Below are positions 1-6,071 of a DNA stretch of 8,994 bases, one piece after another (positions within the stretch are counted from its first letter, which is position 1; the number at the start of each line of letters is the position of its first letter). The position numbers and the translations under genes were made by a program. The notes beneath the pieces were generated by a model. It was not told where the DNA came from, made no database searches, and was given only the letters and a program-made list of their open reading frames with translations. The stretch is from Gammaproteobacteria bacterium. GTDB lineage: Bacteria; Pseudomonadota; Gammaproteobacteria; Pseudomonadales; Azotimanducaceae. Location: contig VXNE01000023.1 of assembly GCA_009840715.1 (NCBI GenBank), forward strand, positions 1-8,994. The letters run 5' to 3'.

Positions 1-846
1 ATGTTCGGCTTCCAGCGCGTCGGCGACATGATCTGGGCGTGCGGCGACATGATGTGCAAGGGGTTCCTGCTCGGGGGCACGTCCGGCCGCACGACCCTGA
101 ACGGTGAGGGCGTGCAGCACCAGGACGGGCACTCCCACGTGATGGCGTCCACGGTGCCGAACCTCGTGAGCTACGACCCCGCGTTCGCCTACGAACTCGC
201 GGTCATCGTCCGGGACGGCATCCGGCGCATGTACGGCGAGTTCGAGGACGTCTTCTACTACGTGACGGTCACGAACCAGAACTATGTGATGCCGCCCATC
301 CCGGAGGGGGCGGAGGAAGGAATCGTGGCAGGGATGTACTGCTTCCGGCGGGCGGAGGGGGCGCAGGTCAACCTCCTGGGCAGCGGGGCCATCATGGTGG
401 AGACCCTGGCGGCGGCGGACATCCTTTCCGGGCTGGGGCTCCCGGCGAACGTCTGGAGCGTGACGAGCTACAACGAACTCGCGCGCCAGGGCACCCTCGC
501 GGAGCGCGAGCAGATGCTGAGCGTCGGGGGCGCCGAGACGCGTCCCTACGTCGAGGAGGTCCTGGCCGGGGAGGAGGGCGTGTTCGTGGCAGCGTCGGAC
601 TACATGAAGTCGCTGCCGCTTTCGATCTCGCGCTGGTTCCCGGGCGAGTACACCGTGCTCGGGACGGACGGTTTCGGTCTCTCGGAGTCCCGGGAGTCAC
701 TCCGGGACTACTTCGAGGTGTCGCGGGAGTGGATCGCGTTCGCGGCGCTGTCGACCCTGGCGCGGGCGAACCGGGTCAAGGCCAACGCGGCGCTGGACTT
801 CGCGAAGGAACGGGAGCTGGACCTCGAGAAGGCGGCGGCCTGCTGA
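1..846 (+). CDS. aceE: Pyruvate dehydrogenase E1 component, homodimeric type (3' part only)
   Basis: This is the C-terminal 281 residues of the thiamine-diphosphate E1 subunit, which decarboxylates pyruvate and reductively acetylates the lipoyl groups of E2 in the cytoplasmic pyruvate dehydrogenase complex. The family is about 890 residues long, so roughly two thirds lies upstream of the window and the ATG at base 1 is internal, not the start. Recognisable AceE blocks are GGTSGRTTLNGEG (about residues 25-37 here), HQDGHSH, the SYDPAFAYELAV segment, YYVTVTNQNYVMP, and the C-terminal LLGSGAIM and VLGTDGFGLSESRE segments of the transketolase C-terminal domain. The ThDP-binding part is not visible. 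The gene ends at a TGA only 9 bases before the stop of the convergent oxidoreductase gene, with no obvious terminator between them. No E2 gene (aceF) follows, so the complex's other subunits must be upstream or elsewhere. Confidence 0.95.
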   Translation: MFGFQRVGDMIWACGDMMCKGFLLGGTSGRTTLNGEGVQHQDGHSHVMASTVPNLVSYDPAFAYELAVIVRDGIRRMYGEFEDVFYYVTVTNQNYVMPPIPEGAEEGIVAGMYCFRRAEGAQVNLLGSGAIMVETLAAADILSGLGLPANVWSVTSYNELARQGTLAEREQMLSVGGAETRPYVEEVLAGEEGVFVAASDYMKSLPLSISRWFPGEYTVLGTDGFGLSESRESLRDYFEVSREWIAFAALSTLARANRVKANAALDFAKERELDLEKAAAC

Positions 847-854
847 GCCGCCCG
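834..854. repeat. 21-bp repeat, copy in aceE 3' end
   Basis: A 21-base stretch covers the last codons of aceE (Ala-Cys-stop) and the following 8 bases. It recurs perfectly at 2000-2020. In both places it is followed, after one mismatch, by the 3' end of an LLM gene. It marks one boundary of the tandem duplication. Confidence 0.85.
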
Positions 855-855
855 G

Positions 856-1914
856 TCACGCCGCCGCCGGACTCCTGGCCTTGAGGCGGGGCGCGACCTC
901 GGAGAACAGCCGCTCCAGGCTGTCCCCCATGCGCTCGGGCCGCAGGCCGGGCGGCACCGCCATCGTCACGATGTCGGTGATGCCGAACTCGTCGATGAAC
1001 GCGGCGATCTGGTCCACGCACTCGTCGGCGTTGCCCACTATCCACGTCTGCGGGACGGGCTCCATGAACGCCTGAGCGGCTTGCTCCATGGGATCTTCCT
1101 CACCGTTGCGCGGCGGATTGTCGAACCCCTGGCCGCTCTCCTCGAAGAACCGCTGGTACAGCTCTATGCGGTAGCGTTCGGCTGCGCGCACGACGGGCCA
1201 ATCGGTGTTGCGGTCGTCGGTGACGAGGATGCTGCGGATGATGCCGACCCGATAGTCCGCCGGTGCCCGACCGCTGTCGGTGAGCGCCTCGCGCCAGCGG
1301 TCGAAGCTGACGCGCGGTCCCTGCGGCAGGATATGCGTGCCGTAGTGCGCGGCGCGCAGGGCGCCGGCTTCGGACATGGCGGCGATCCAGAGGGGCGGGC
1401 CCCCTTCCTGAACATAGCCGGGGGTGATGATCACGTCCTCGAACCGGTAGCGCTTGCCGGAGTAGCTGAACCGCTCGCCGGTGAAGCAGCGCTGCAGCAC
1501 CTCGATGCACTCGTTCGTCAACGACAGCCGGCGCGAGACCGGAAGCCCAAAGCCGCGGAACTCGTGCGGCGCGTACCCCATTCCGAGGCCGATCTCGACG
1601 CGCCCGCCGGACAGGTTGTCGAGCACCGCCAGGTCTTCCGCCAGGCGGATCGGGTGGTTGAACGGCGCGAGGCAGACGTTCGTCCCGAACCGAACCCGCG
1701 TGGTCACCGCGGCCATCGCGCCCGCCGCCGGGATCCAGCTCGGCAGGTAGCCGTCCTCGACGAAGTGGTGCTCGGTGAACCAGACCAGGTCCGCGCCCAG
1801 CCGGTCCAGCCACTGCACCTGTTCGAGGATCTCGGCGTACTGCGCCTGGTCGCTGACCCCGGAGTCCGGCGGGTTGCGGAAGTCGTAGGCGACACCGATT
1901 CGCAAAGAATTCAT
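856..1914 (-). CDS. LLM class flavin-dependent oxidoreductase (tandem copy 1)
   Basis: This 352-residue protein belongs to the luciferase-like monooxygenase superfamily, TIM-barrel enzymes that use FMN or F420 in oxidation or reduction of diverse organic substrates. Family signs are the N-terminal barrel strand LRIGVAYDF, the LGADLVWFTEHHFVEDGY block (about 39-56), the VRFGTNVCLAPFNHPIRLAEDLAVLDNLSGGRVEIGLGMGY region (about 74-114), and PPLWIAAMSEA (about 173-183). Cofactor and substrate cannot be told from sequence. The start is secure because an in-frame TGA lies 24 bases upstream (1936-1938). However, I see no convincing Shine-Dalgarno sequence before the ATG, unlike copy 2. It is about 89% identical by hand alignment to the protein at 2022-3035, with an extra 15 residues at about 265-286 rich in E, Q, A and M. 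It is convergent with aceE and ends 9 bases from it. Confidence 0.9.
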   Translation of the reverse strand: MNSLRIGVAYDFRNPPDSGVSDQAQYAEILEQVQWLDRLGADLVWFTEHHFVEDGYLPSWIPAAGAMAAVTTRVRFGTNVCLAPFNHPIRLAEDLAVLDNLSGGRVEIGLGMGYAPHEFRGFGLPVSRRLSLTNECIEVLQRCFTGERFSYSGKRYRFEDVIITPGYVQEGGPPLWIAAMSEAGALRAAHYGTHILPQGPRVSFDRWREALTDSGRAPADYRVGIIRSILVTDDRNTDWPVVRAAERYRIELYQRFFEESGQGFDNPPRNGEEDPMEQAAQAFMEPVPQTWIVGNADECVDQIAAFIDEFGITDIVTMAVPPGLRPERMGDSLERLFSEVAPRLKARSPAAA

Positions 1915-1999
1915 CAGGATGGCTACTGTTGGCTTTCACGTTGGAGGAACAGTGTATGTCAACCCGCCTACGCGGCGTGGAGGCTGTGGCGTCGACACC

Positions 2000-2020
2000 G
2001 GCGGCCTGCTGAGCCGCCCG
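2000..2020. repeat. 21-bp repeat, fossil aceE tail between the LLM genes
   Basis: This is an exact copy of the aceE 3' terminus (834-854), including the TGA stop in the same relation to the adjoining LLM stop codon. It lies between the two LLM genes, where it has no coding role. It is best read as a remnant carried along when the LLM gene was duplicated. Similarity further upstream (about 1980-1999 against 815-833) is weak and uncertain. Confidence 0.8.
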
Positions 2021-2021
2021 A

Positions 2022-3035
2022 TCACGCCGCCGCCGGACCCCTCGCCCTGAGGCGGGGCGCGACCTCGGAGAACAGCCGCTCCAGGCTGTCCCCCATGCGC
2101 TCGGGCCGCAGGCCGGGCGGCACCGCCATCGTCACGATGTCGGTGATGCCGAACTCGTCGATGAAAGCGGCGAGCTGCTCCACGCACGCGTCCGCGTTGC
2201 CGACGACCCAGGTCTGCGGGATCGGTTCGATATCGCCGGGGCCGAACCCCTCGCCGCTTTCCTCGAAGAAACGCCGGTATAGCTCCATGCGGTAGCGCTC
2301 GGCGGCACGGACGACGGGCCAGTCCGTGTCGCGGTCGTCGGTGACCAGGATGCTGCGGATGATGCCGACGCGATAGTCCGCTGGCGTACGGCCGCTGTCG
2401 GCGAGGGTGCCGTGCCAGCGGTCGAAGGTGGCGCGCGGTCCCTGGGGCAGGAAGTGCGTGCCGTAACGGGCGGCGCGCAGCGCGCCGGCTTCGGACATCG
2501 CGGCCAGCCAGAGCGGCGGACCTCCTTCCTGGACATAGCCCGGCGTGATGACCACGTCCTCGAACCGGTAGCGCTTGCCGGAATAGCTGAACCGTTCGCC
2601 GCTGAAGCAGCGCTGCAGTACCTCGACGCACTCGTTCGTCAGCGACAGCCGCCGGGAGATCGGGAACCCGAAACCCCGGAACTCGTGCGGCGCGTACCCC
2701 ATCCCGAGGCCGACCTCGACGCGCCCGCCGGACAGGTTGTCCAGGACCGCGAGATCTTCCGCCAGGCGGATCGGGTGATTGAAGGGCGCGAGGCAGATGT
2801 CCGTCCCGAACCTTACGCGCGTGGTCACCGCGGCCATGGCCCCGGCCACGGGGATCCAGCTCGGCAGGTAGCCGTCCTCGACGAAGTGGTGCTCGGTAAA
2901 CCAGACGAGGTCCGCGCCGATCCGGTCGAGCCACTGCACCTGCTCCAGGATCTCCGCGTACAGCGCCCGGTGGCTGACGCCGGAGTCCGGCGGGTTGCGG
3001 AAGTCGTAGCAGACGCCGATGCGCAGCTCGTTCAT
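2022..3035 (-). CDS. LLM class flavin-dependent oxidoreductase (tandem copy 2)
   Basis: This 337-residue luciferase-like monooxygenase is a paralogue of the gene at 856-1914. It carries the same blocks: WFTEHHFVEDGY at about 45-56, APFNHPIRLAEDLAVLDNLSGGRVEVGLGMGY at about 83-114, and MAVPPGLRPERMGDSLERLF near the C-terminus. I chose the ATG at 3035 because AAAGGAG lies 7 bases upstream and because homology with copy 1 begins at this codon. In-frame ATGs at 3086 and 3179 would add an unrelated arginine-rich leader and overlap the protease gene's 3' end in the latter case. It lacks the 15-residue insert of copy 1. It lies 59 bases downstream of the protease gene on the same strand, and may be read through from it. 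Substrate and flavin type are unknown. Confidence 0.92.
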   Translation of the reverse strand: MNELRIGVCYDFRNPPDSGVSHRALYAEILEQVQWLDRIGADLVWFTEHHFVEDGYLPSWIPVAGAMAAVTTRVRFGTDICLAPFNHPIRLAEDLAVLDNLSGGRVEVGLGMGYAPHEFRGFGFPISRRLSLTNECVEVLQRCFSGERFSYSGKRYRFEDVVITPGYVQEGGPPLWLAAMSEAGALRAARYGTHFLPQGPRATFDRWHGTLADSGRTPADYRVGIIRSILVTDDRDTDWPVVRAAERYRMELYRRFFEESGEGFGPGDIEPIPQTWVVGNADACVEQLAAFIDEFGITDIVTMAVPPGLRPERMGDSLERLFSEVAPRLRARGPAAA

Positions 3036-3042
3036 CTGCGGG

Positions 3043-3049
3043 CTCCTTT
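3043..3049 (-). promoter_or_regulatory. Ribosome binding site of LLM copy 2
   Basis: AAAGGAG on the minus strand sits 7 bases before the ATG at 3035. This decides the start against the two longer in-frame options. The tandem copy at 1914 has no equivalent sequence. Confidence 0.75.
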
Positions 3050-3094
3050 GGCGATGGGCTGCATGCGGCGCGGATCCCGTGCTCATAAGGTCTC

Positions 3095-3928
3095 TCAAGG
3101 GACGCGTATGTGGGAGGCGGTCTGCCCCTCGTAGACAAACTCGGCGCCCAGGGCAACGTATTTGGTCCAAAGTCGCCAAACGGCCTGCCAGCGAGGATCG
3201 CTCGGGTCAGCCTCGTCAACCGGCAGGCCCAGCGACTTGGCAGCCTTGGAGGAGATCACGACGCCGTGGCTCGGCGAGTCATCCAAAAGAGGGCCGCGTA
3301 GGGTTGCGACCATCTGGTCGACGATCGCTGAGGAGCGGCTTTCTACGCAGGCTAGTGCCTCGCGCAACTGGGCGTCGGCGCGCTCCAGGGCGTCCCGGGC
3401 CTGCTGAACCATCAACCCCGTGATGTCTCCAAGCAGGGAAGCGTGCAGGGGGTAGGTTTGGGGGTTCTCCTGCACTCGACGCTCGGCCTCCTCCACCGCC
3501 GCAATGATTGCCTTGGCTGCCGCCAACGAGCCGGAGAGCATGAACTGAGGATCGACGGGACCCAGGTCACTAGTGGGGCCCATGTAGATTCGATCAGCGC
3601 CGAGTGCGAAAAGCGTTCCCGCGCTCTTCGCCTGGTCCGGGACGACTACGGTGAGTTCCTTGCATCGCGATTGCGCCTGGCGGATGAGCCTTAGAGCCGT
3701 CTCACCGTCGCCCCCGAGCGTATACAGGAGGATGTGCAGATCTTCTTCGGGACTCGCGTCGAAGAGCGCCTCTTCGAGCAGCGAGATGCTGCGGGGGAAG
3801 ATCACGTCGCTCATGACCACAAGGCGGCAATCGTGGGCACTCTGATAGTCGCGAATAATCTGCTGGCGCTCGTAGCGAAGCGCGTGTTGTGCCTCGAAGA
3901 GCGGGCTCCGTCCCGCTAGGTTGCTCAT
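3095..3928 (-). CDS. SDH family Clp-fold serine protease
   Basis: This 277-residue protein matches the serine dehydrogenase proteinase (SDH_protease) group of the ClpP/SppA crotonase-fold peptidases. Diagnostic blocks are ILLYTLGGDGETALRLI (about 66-82; glycines likely form the oxyanion region), DQAKSAGTLFALGADRIYMG (about 98-117; Ser102 in KSAGT is the likely nucleophile), and the SDLGPVDPQF block (120-129). There is no signal peptide or membrane segment, so a cytoplasmic role is likely. An alpha-helical, charged region follows (about 135-215). The ATG at 3928 has GAGGA 10 bases upstream. It follows the 64-residue gene by 24 bases, so the two probably form one transcript. Hand counts of lines in this gene give mostly 55-63% G+C against 65-70% around it, which suggests acquisition by transfer. 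The natural substrate of this family is not established. Confidence 0.85.
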   Translation of the reverse strand: MSNLAGRSPLFEAQHALRYERQQIIRDYQSAHDCRLVVMSDVIFPRSISLLEEALFDASPEEDLHILLYTLGGDGETALRLIRQAQSRCKELTVVVPDQAKSAGTLFALGADRIYMGPTSDLGPVDPQFMLSGSLAAAKAIIAAVEEAERRVQENPQTYPLHASLLGDITGLMVQQARDALERADAQLREALACVESRSSAIVDQMVATLRGPLLDDSPSHGVVISSKAAKSLGLPVDEADPSDPRWQAVWRLWTKYVALGAEFVYEGQTASHIRVP

Positions 3929-3952
3929 TCCTTGTGCGTCCTCGAATCGGAA

Positions 3953-4147
3953 CTACGTGATGGCCAGTTGGTTGGAAAAGGTCGCAGGCTTCCCTTCCCT
4001 CGCCTTGCGGGCTTCCTCGTGGGCTTGTTTCGCAATCCGGATTTTCTCCTGCCAATCCGGGTCGTACTCCGTCGTGGGAGGCGGTGTTATCGGCGCGTCC
4101 CGTCGTTGAAGCTTCGTCGCTCTCCGCGTTGGTTCCTGACTTGACAT
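3953..4147 (-). CDS. Small hypothetical protein (64 aa) upstream of the protease
   Basis: I do not recognise this protein. It starts with a basic segment (PTRRATKLQRRD), then a proline/threonine stretch (PITPPPTT, about 19-26), then a charged segment likely to form an amphipathic helix (DPDWQEKIRIAKQAHEEARKAR by position, about 29-50), and ends FSNQLAIT. It has no signal peptide or membrane segment. It is supported as real by tight same-strand spacing to the protease gene (24 bases), by the shared lower G+C of about 60%, and by a promoter-like element starting about 27 bases before its ATG. No clear Shine-Dalgarno precedes the ATG; an in-frame ATG at 4225 would lie upstream of the predicted promoter. 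An adaptor, regulator or substrate of the protease is conceivable but unproven. Confidence 0.6.
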   Translation of the reverse strand: MSSQEPTRRATKLQRRDAPITPPPTTEYDPDWQEKIRIAKQAHEEARKAREGKPATFSNQLAIT

Positions 4148-4174
4148 AGTGTGGTACCGGTTGGCTGATGAGGG

Positions 4175-4203
4175 CCAATACGCCGCAGTTTCGCCCCTGT
4201 CAA
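4175..4203 (-). promoter_or_regulatory. Candidate sigma-70 promoter for the small-protein/protease module
   Basis: On the minus strand a perfect TTGACA (4203-4198) is followed by a 17-base spacer and TATTGG (4180-4175). The -35 matches consensus and the spacing is ideal, but the -10 is imperfect because it lacks the final T. It would give a leader of about 20 bases before the ATG at 4147. This position fits the idea that the two genes form an independent unit separate from the upstream SDR gene. Confidence 0.5.
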
Positions 4204-4254
4204 GCGCTCCCACGGCGTCGGCCATCGCGCTGTCGCACGAAGTCCGACACCCTG

Positions 4255-5139
4255 CTACCCCCGCCGCCGCGGTTGCCGGCGTTCCCGCGGCTTGGCCCCG
4301 GTCATGTCCATCAGGCGGTCGCGGAGCGGCTCGAGGTCCTCGTAGACGGCGTCCGCCCCGAGCCGGACCGGTTCGTTGACGACGATCTGGGACATGGAGA
4401 AGTTGCCGTTCGACGCGTGGATGACGGCGCCGTTCGGCGCGTCCTCCGAACACATGAACAGCACGGCGGGACTCACGAGCTTCGGATGCCGCAGCGGATC
4501 GGGCTCCCCGAGGTCCTCCGAGCGGCCCGGCACGGTGTTCGTCATCCGCGTGGCGGCGCCGGGGCCGAGCGTGTTGACGCGCACGTTGTGGTTGGCGCCT
4601 TCGAGGGCGAGCACGTTCATGAGGCCGAGCATGCCCATCTTGGCGGCGCCGTAGTTCGCCTGGCCGAAGTTGCCGAAGATCCCGGAGCCGGAACTGGTGA
4701 AAACGATGCGGCCATAGTTCTGCTCGTACATGAGCGGCCAGGCGGCGTGCGTCACGTAGGCGGTGCCGTTCAGGTGCACGTTCATCACGATGTCCCACTC
4801 GTCGAGGGTCATGTTCTTGAACGTGCGGTCGCGCAGGATGCCGGCGTTGTTGACGAGGATGTCGATGCGTCCGAAGGCGTCGATGGCGGTCTGGACGATC
4901 GATTTCGCCCCTTCGCGGTCCGATACCGACGCCTTGTTGGCGACGGCGGTCCCGCCGAGGTCCTCGATTTCCGCAACCACCGCGTCCGCCATGTCGCCCT
5001 GGCCGGTCCCGTCGACGCTGCCGCCGAGATCGTTGACCACGACCTTCGCGCCGCGCTTGGCGAACTCGATGGCGTGACATCGCCCGAGCCCGCCGCCCGC
5101 GCCCGTCACCACGGCGACCTTGCCTTCAAACTCACTCAT
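4255..5139 (-). CDS. SDR family dehydrogenase, MFE-2 (HSD17B4)-like hydroxyacyl-CoA dehydrogenase type
   Basis: This 294-residue NAD(P)-dependent short-chain dehydrogenase resembles the (3R)-hydroxyacyl-CoA dehydrogenase part of multifunctional enzyme type 2. It shows the cofactor motif TGAGGGLGR (12-20), Asp37 in VVNDLGG (favours NAD), NNAG (97-100), the TSSGSG serines (149-153), and the catalytic Tyr163 and Lys167 in NFGQANYGAAK. GTGQGDMADAVVAEI and GILRDRTFKNM are also typical of that branch. No hydratase or SCP2 domain is fused. The last dozen residues (about 283-294) are arginine-rich and lie beyond the usual fold. AGGAGAGGG 8 bases before the ATG supports the start. It lies 113 bases downstream of the PhyH gene on the same strand, and could be co-transcribed or have its own promoter. 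A role in beta-oxidation-like catabolism is likely; the true substrate is uncertain. Confidence 0.9.
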   Translation of the reverse strand: MSEFEGKVAVVTGAGGGLGRCHAIEFAKRGAKVVVNDLGGSVDGTGQGDMADAVVAEIEDLGGTAVANKASVSDREGAKSIVQTAIDAFGRIDILVNNAGILRDRTFKNMTLDEWDIVMNVHLNGTAYVTHAAWPLMYEQNYGRIVFTSSGSGIFGNFGQANYGAAKMGMLGLMNVLALEGANHNVRVNTLGPGAATRMTNTVPGRSEDLGEPDPLRHPKLVSPAVLFMCSEDAPNGAVIHASNGNFSMSQIVVNEPVRLGADAVYEDLEPLRDRLMDMTGAKPRERRQPRRRG

Positions 5140-5147
5140 CGTTGCTG

Positions 5148-5156
5148 CCCTCTCCT
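5148..5156 (-). promoter_or_regulatory. Ribosome binding site of the SDR gene
   Basis: AGGAGAGGG on the minus strand lies 8 bases before the ATG at 5139, and strongly supports that start. Confidence 0.7.
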
Positions 5157-5179
5157 GGCCGGGATGGTCGATCCGCTCG

Positions 5180-5193
5180 GGGAGACGACTCCC
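5180..5193. other. Short inverted repeat in the PhyH-SDR gap
   Basis: GGGAG and CTCCC form a 5-bp stem with an ACGA loop between the PhyH and SDR genes. There is no T-run on either side, so it is not a convincing intrinsic terminator. It could be leader structure or chance. Confidence 0.25.
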
Positions 5194-5213
5194 GGGGACC
5201 GGATGGGGAGGCG

Positions 5214-5219
5214 GTTATA
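5214..5219 (-). promoter_or_regulatory. Possible -10 element upstream of the SDR gene
   Basis: TATAAC on the minus strand is the only AT-rich hexamer in this GC-rich gap, about 75 bases before the SDR start. No consensus-like -35 lies 16-18 bases upstream, so this is a weak candidate. Confidence 0.25.
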
Positions 5220-5232
5220 TCACTGTTGGGAC

Positions 5233-5245
5233 GGCGCGGTGCGCC
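5233..5245 (-). other. Small hairpin just after the PhyH stop codon
   Basis: GGCGC and GCGCC pair perfectly around a 3-base loop, 8 bases past the PhyH stop. The stem is short and lacks a downstream T-tract, so a Rho-independent terminator cannot be claimed. It may only slow or protect the transcript end. Confidence 0.25.
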
Positions 5246-5252
5246 GCCGGCC

Positions 5253-6071
5253 CTACTGCATGATGGCCTGGACCATGCGCTGCACCGCGTCGCGGTGGCG
5301 CGCCAACTCCGCCGCACCGAGGTCTTCCTCCGGTGCGGACATCAGGTCGAAGTGGTCGAAACGGTCCTCGCCGGCGACGAGCGTCGCCGTGTCGCGGGGT
5401 ATGTGGGTCTGGCGGACGTGCGTGGCGCAGTACCGGAGCACCAGGCCGATGCGCCGGTCGTCCGTGCGGTTCGGCTCGGACCCGTGGGCGAGCCGTACGT
5501 GGTGGATCGACATCTCGCCCGCGGCCAGCGGCGCGAGGACGGCGGAGGTCTCGTCGAGGTCGTCTTCGATGCGCTGCCCGCGCGACAGCAGGTTGTCCTC
5601 GTGGTGCGTGTTCTCGTGGCTGTGGAGCGCGCCCCTGTGGCTGCCCGGCAGGAACTTCATCGGCCCCGTCTCCGGTCCCGCGTCGGACAGGGCGACCCAT
5701 GCCGTGACGACATCGTGGGGCTCGAGGCCCCAGTACGTGGCGTCCTGGTGCCAGGTGACGAACTTGCCGTCGCGCGCCTCCTTGATGAACCAGTTGAGCG
5801 ACCAGAGCAGAACGTCCGGCCCCAGCACGTCGGAGACGGGTTCCACGATGCGCGGGTCGTGGACCAGGTCCCAGGCCCAGCGGAACAGGAGGTGCAGGTC
5901 GGTGGCGGGCAGGCGCGTGTCGAGGCCGTTGCCGCGGGCGCCGCCGGACTCGAACGCTTCGAGCGCAAGACGACACGAGAGGGCTTCCTGCGCCTCGATG
6001 GCGGGCAGGGGCGAGAGGTAGCCGCGCTCGTGAAAACTGGCGATCTCCGCCGCGCTCAGGTGATTCGGCAT
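5253..6071 (-). CDS. PhyH-family Fe(II)/2-oxoglutarate dioxygenase
   Basis: This 272-residue protein belongs to the phytanoyl-CoA dioxygenase superfamily, which uses Fe(II), O2 and 2-oxoglutarate to hydroxylate small molecules. Visible features are the N-terminal HERGYLSPL segment, the iron motif H108-x-D110 in VTWHQDATYWG, the GPMKFLPGSHRG block (136-147), the distal iron His196 in RLAHGSEPNRT, and an arginine for 2-oxoglutarate at 206 or 207 in RRIGLVLRY. Presence of Asp110, rather than Gly or Ala, argues against a SyrB2-type halogenase and for hydroxylation. The length is normal for the family. No good Shine-Dalgarno is seen; GAGGA lies about 15 bases upstream, too far. It is divergent from the phospho-lyase/kinase/sulfatase operon and shares a 117-base control region with it. 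The substrate is unknown. Confidence 0.9.
   Translation of the reverse strand: MPNHLSAAEIASFHERGYLSPLPAIEAQEALSCRLALEAFESGGARGNGLDTRLPATDLHLLFRWAWDLVHDPRIVEPVSDVLGPDVLLWSLNWFIKEARDGKFVTWHQDATYWGLEPHDVVTAWVALSDAGPETGPMKFLPGSHRGALHSHENTHHEDNLLSRGQRIEDDLDETSAVLAPLAAGEMSIHHVRLAHGSEPNRTDDRRIGLVLRYCATHVRQTHIPRDTATLVAGEDRFDHFDLMSAPEEDLGAAELARHRDAVQRMVQAIMQ

Noticed and set aside
847..855. Search for a terminator between aceE and LLM copy 1
   Set aside because: Only 9 bases separate the stop codons and no hairpin with a T-run is seen in or near them.
1956..2012. 18-codon + strand ORF ending in the aceE-like Ala-Cys-stop
   Set aside because: It is the reading frame through the duplicated aceE tail, with no similarity to aceE beyond the last few codons. 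It is a relic, not a gene.
1081..2295. Long open + strand frame (404 codons) opposite the LLM genes
   Set aside because: It lies antisense to two well-supported LLM genes, shows no family features, and runs across the intergenic region. Such open antisense frames are expected at this G+C.
3110..4085. 12-bp direct repeat GTGGGAGGCGGT (3110-3121 and 4074-4085), with a 10-bp version at 5206-5215, considered as insertion target repeats of the protease module
   Set aside because: The first two copies lie inside the coding sequences of the module rather than outside it, and the motif is GC-rich and short enough to arise by chance.
4168..6021. Long open + strand frame (617 codons) opposite the SDR and PhyH genes
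   Set aside because: It crosses two intact minus-strand genes and their gap, has low-complexity arginine-rich sequence, and matches no family.
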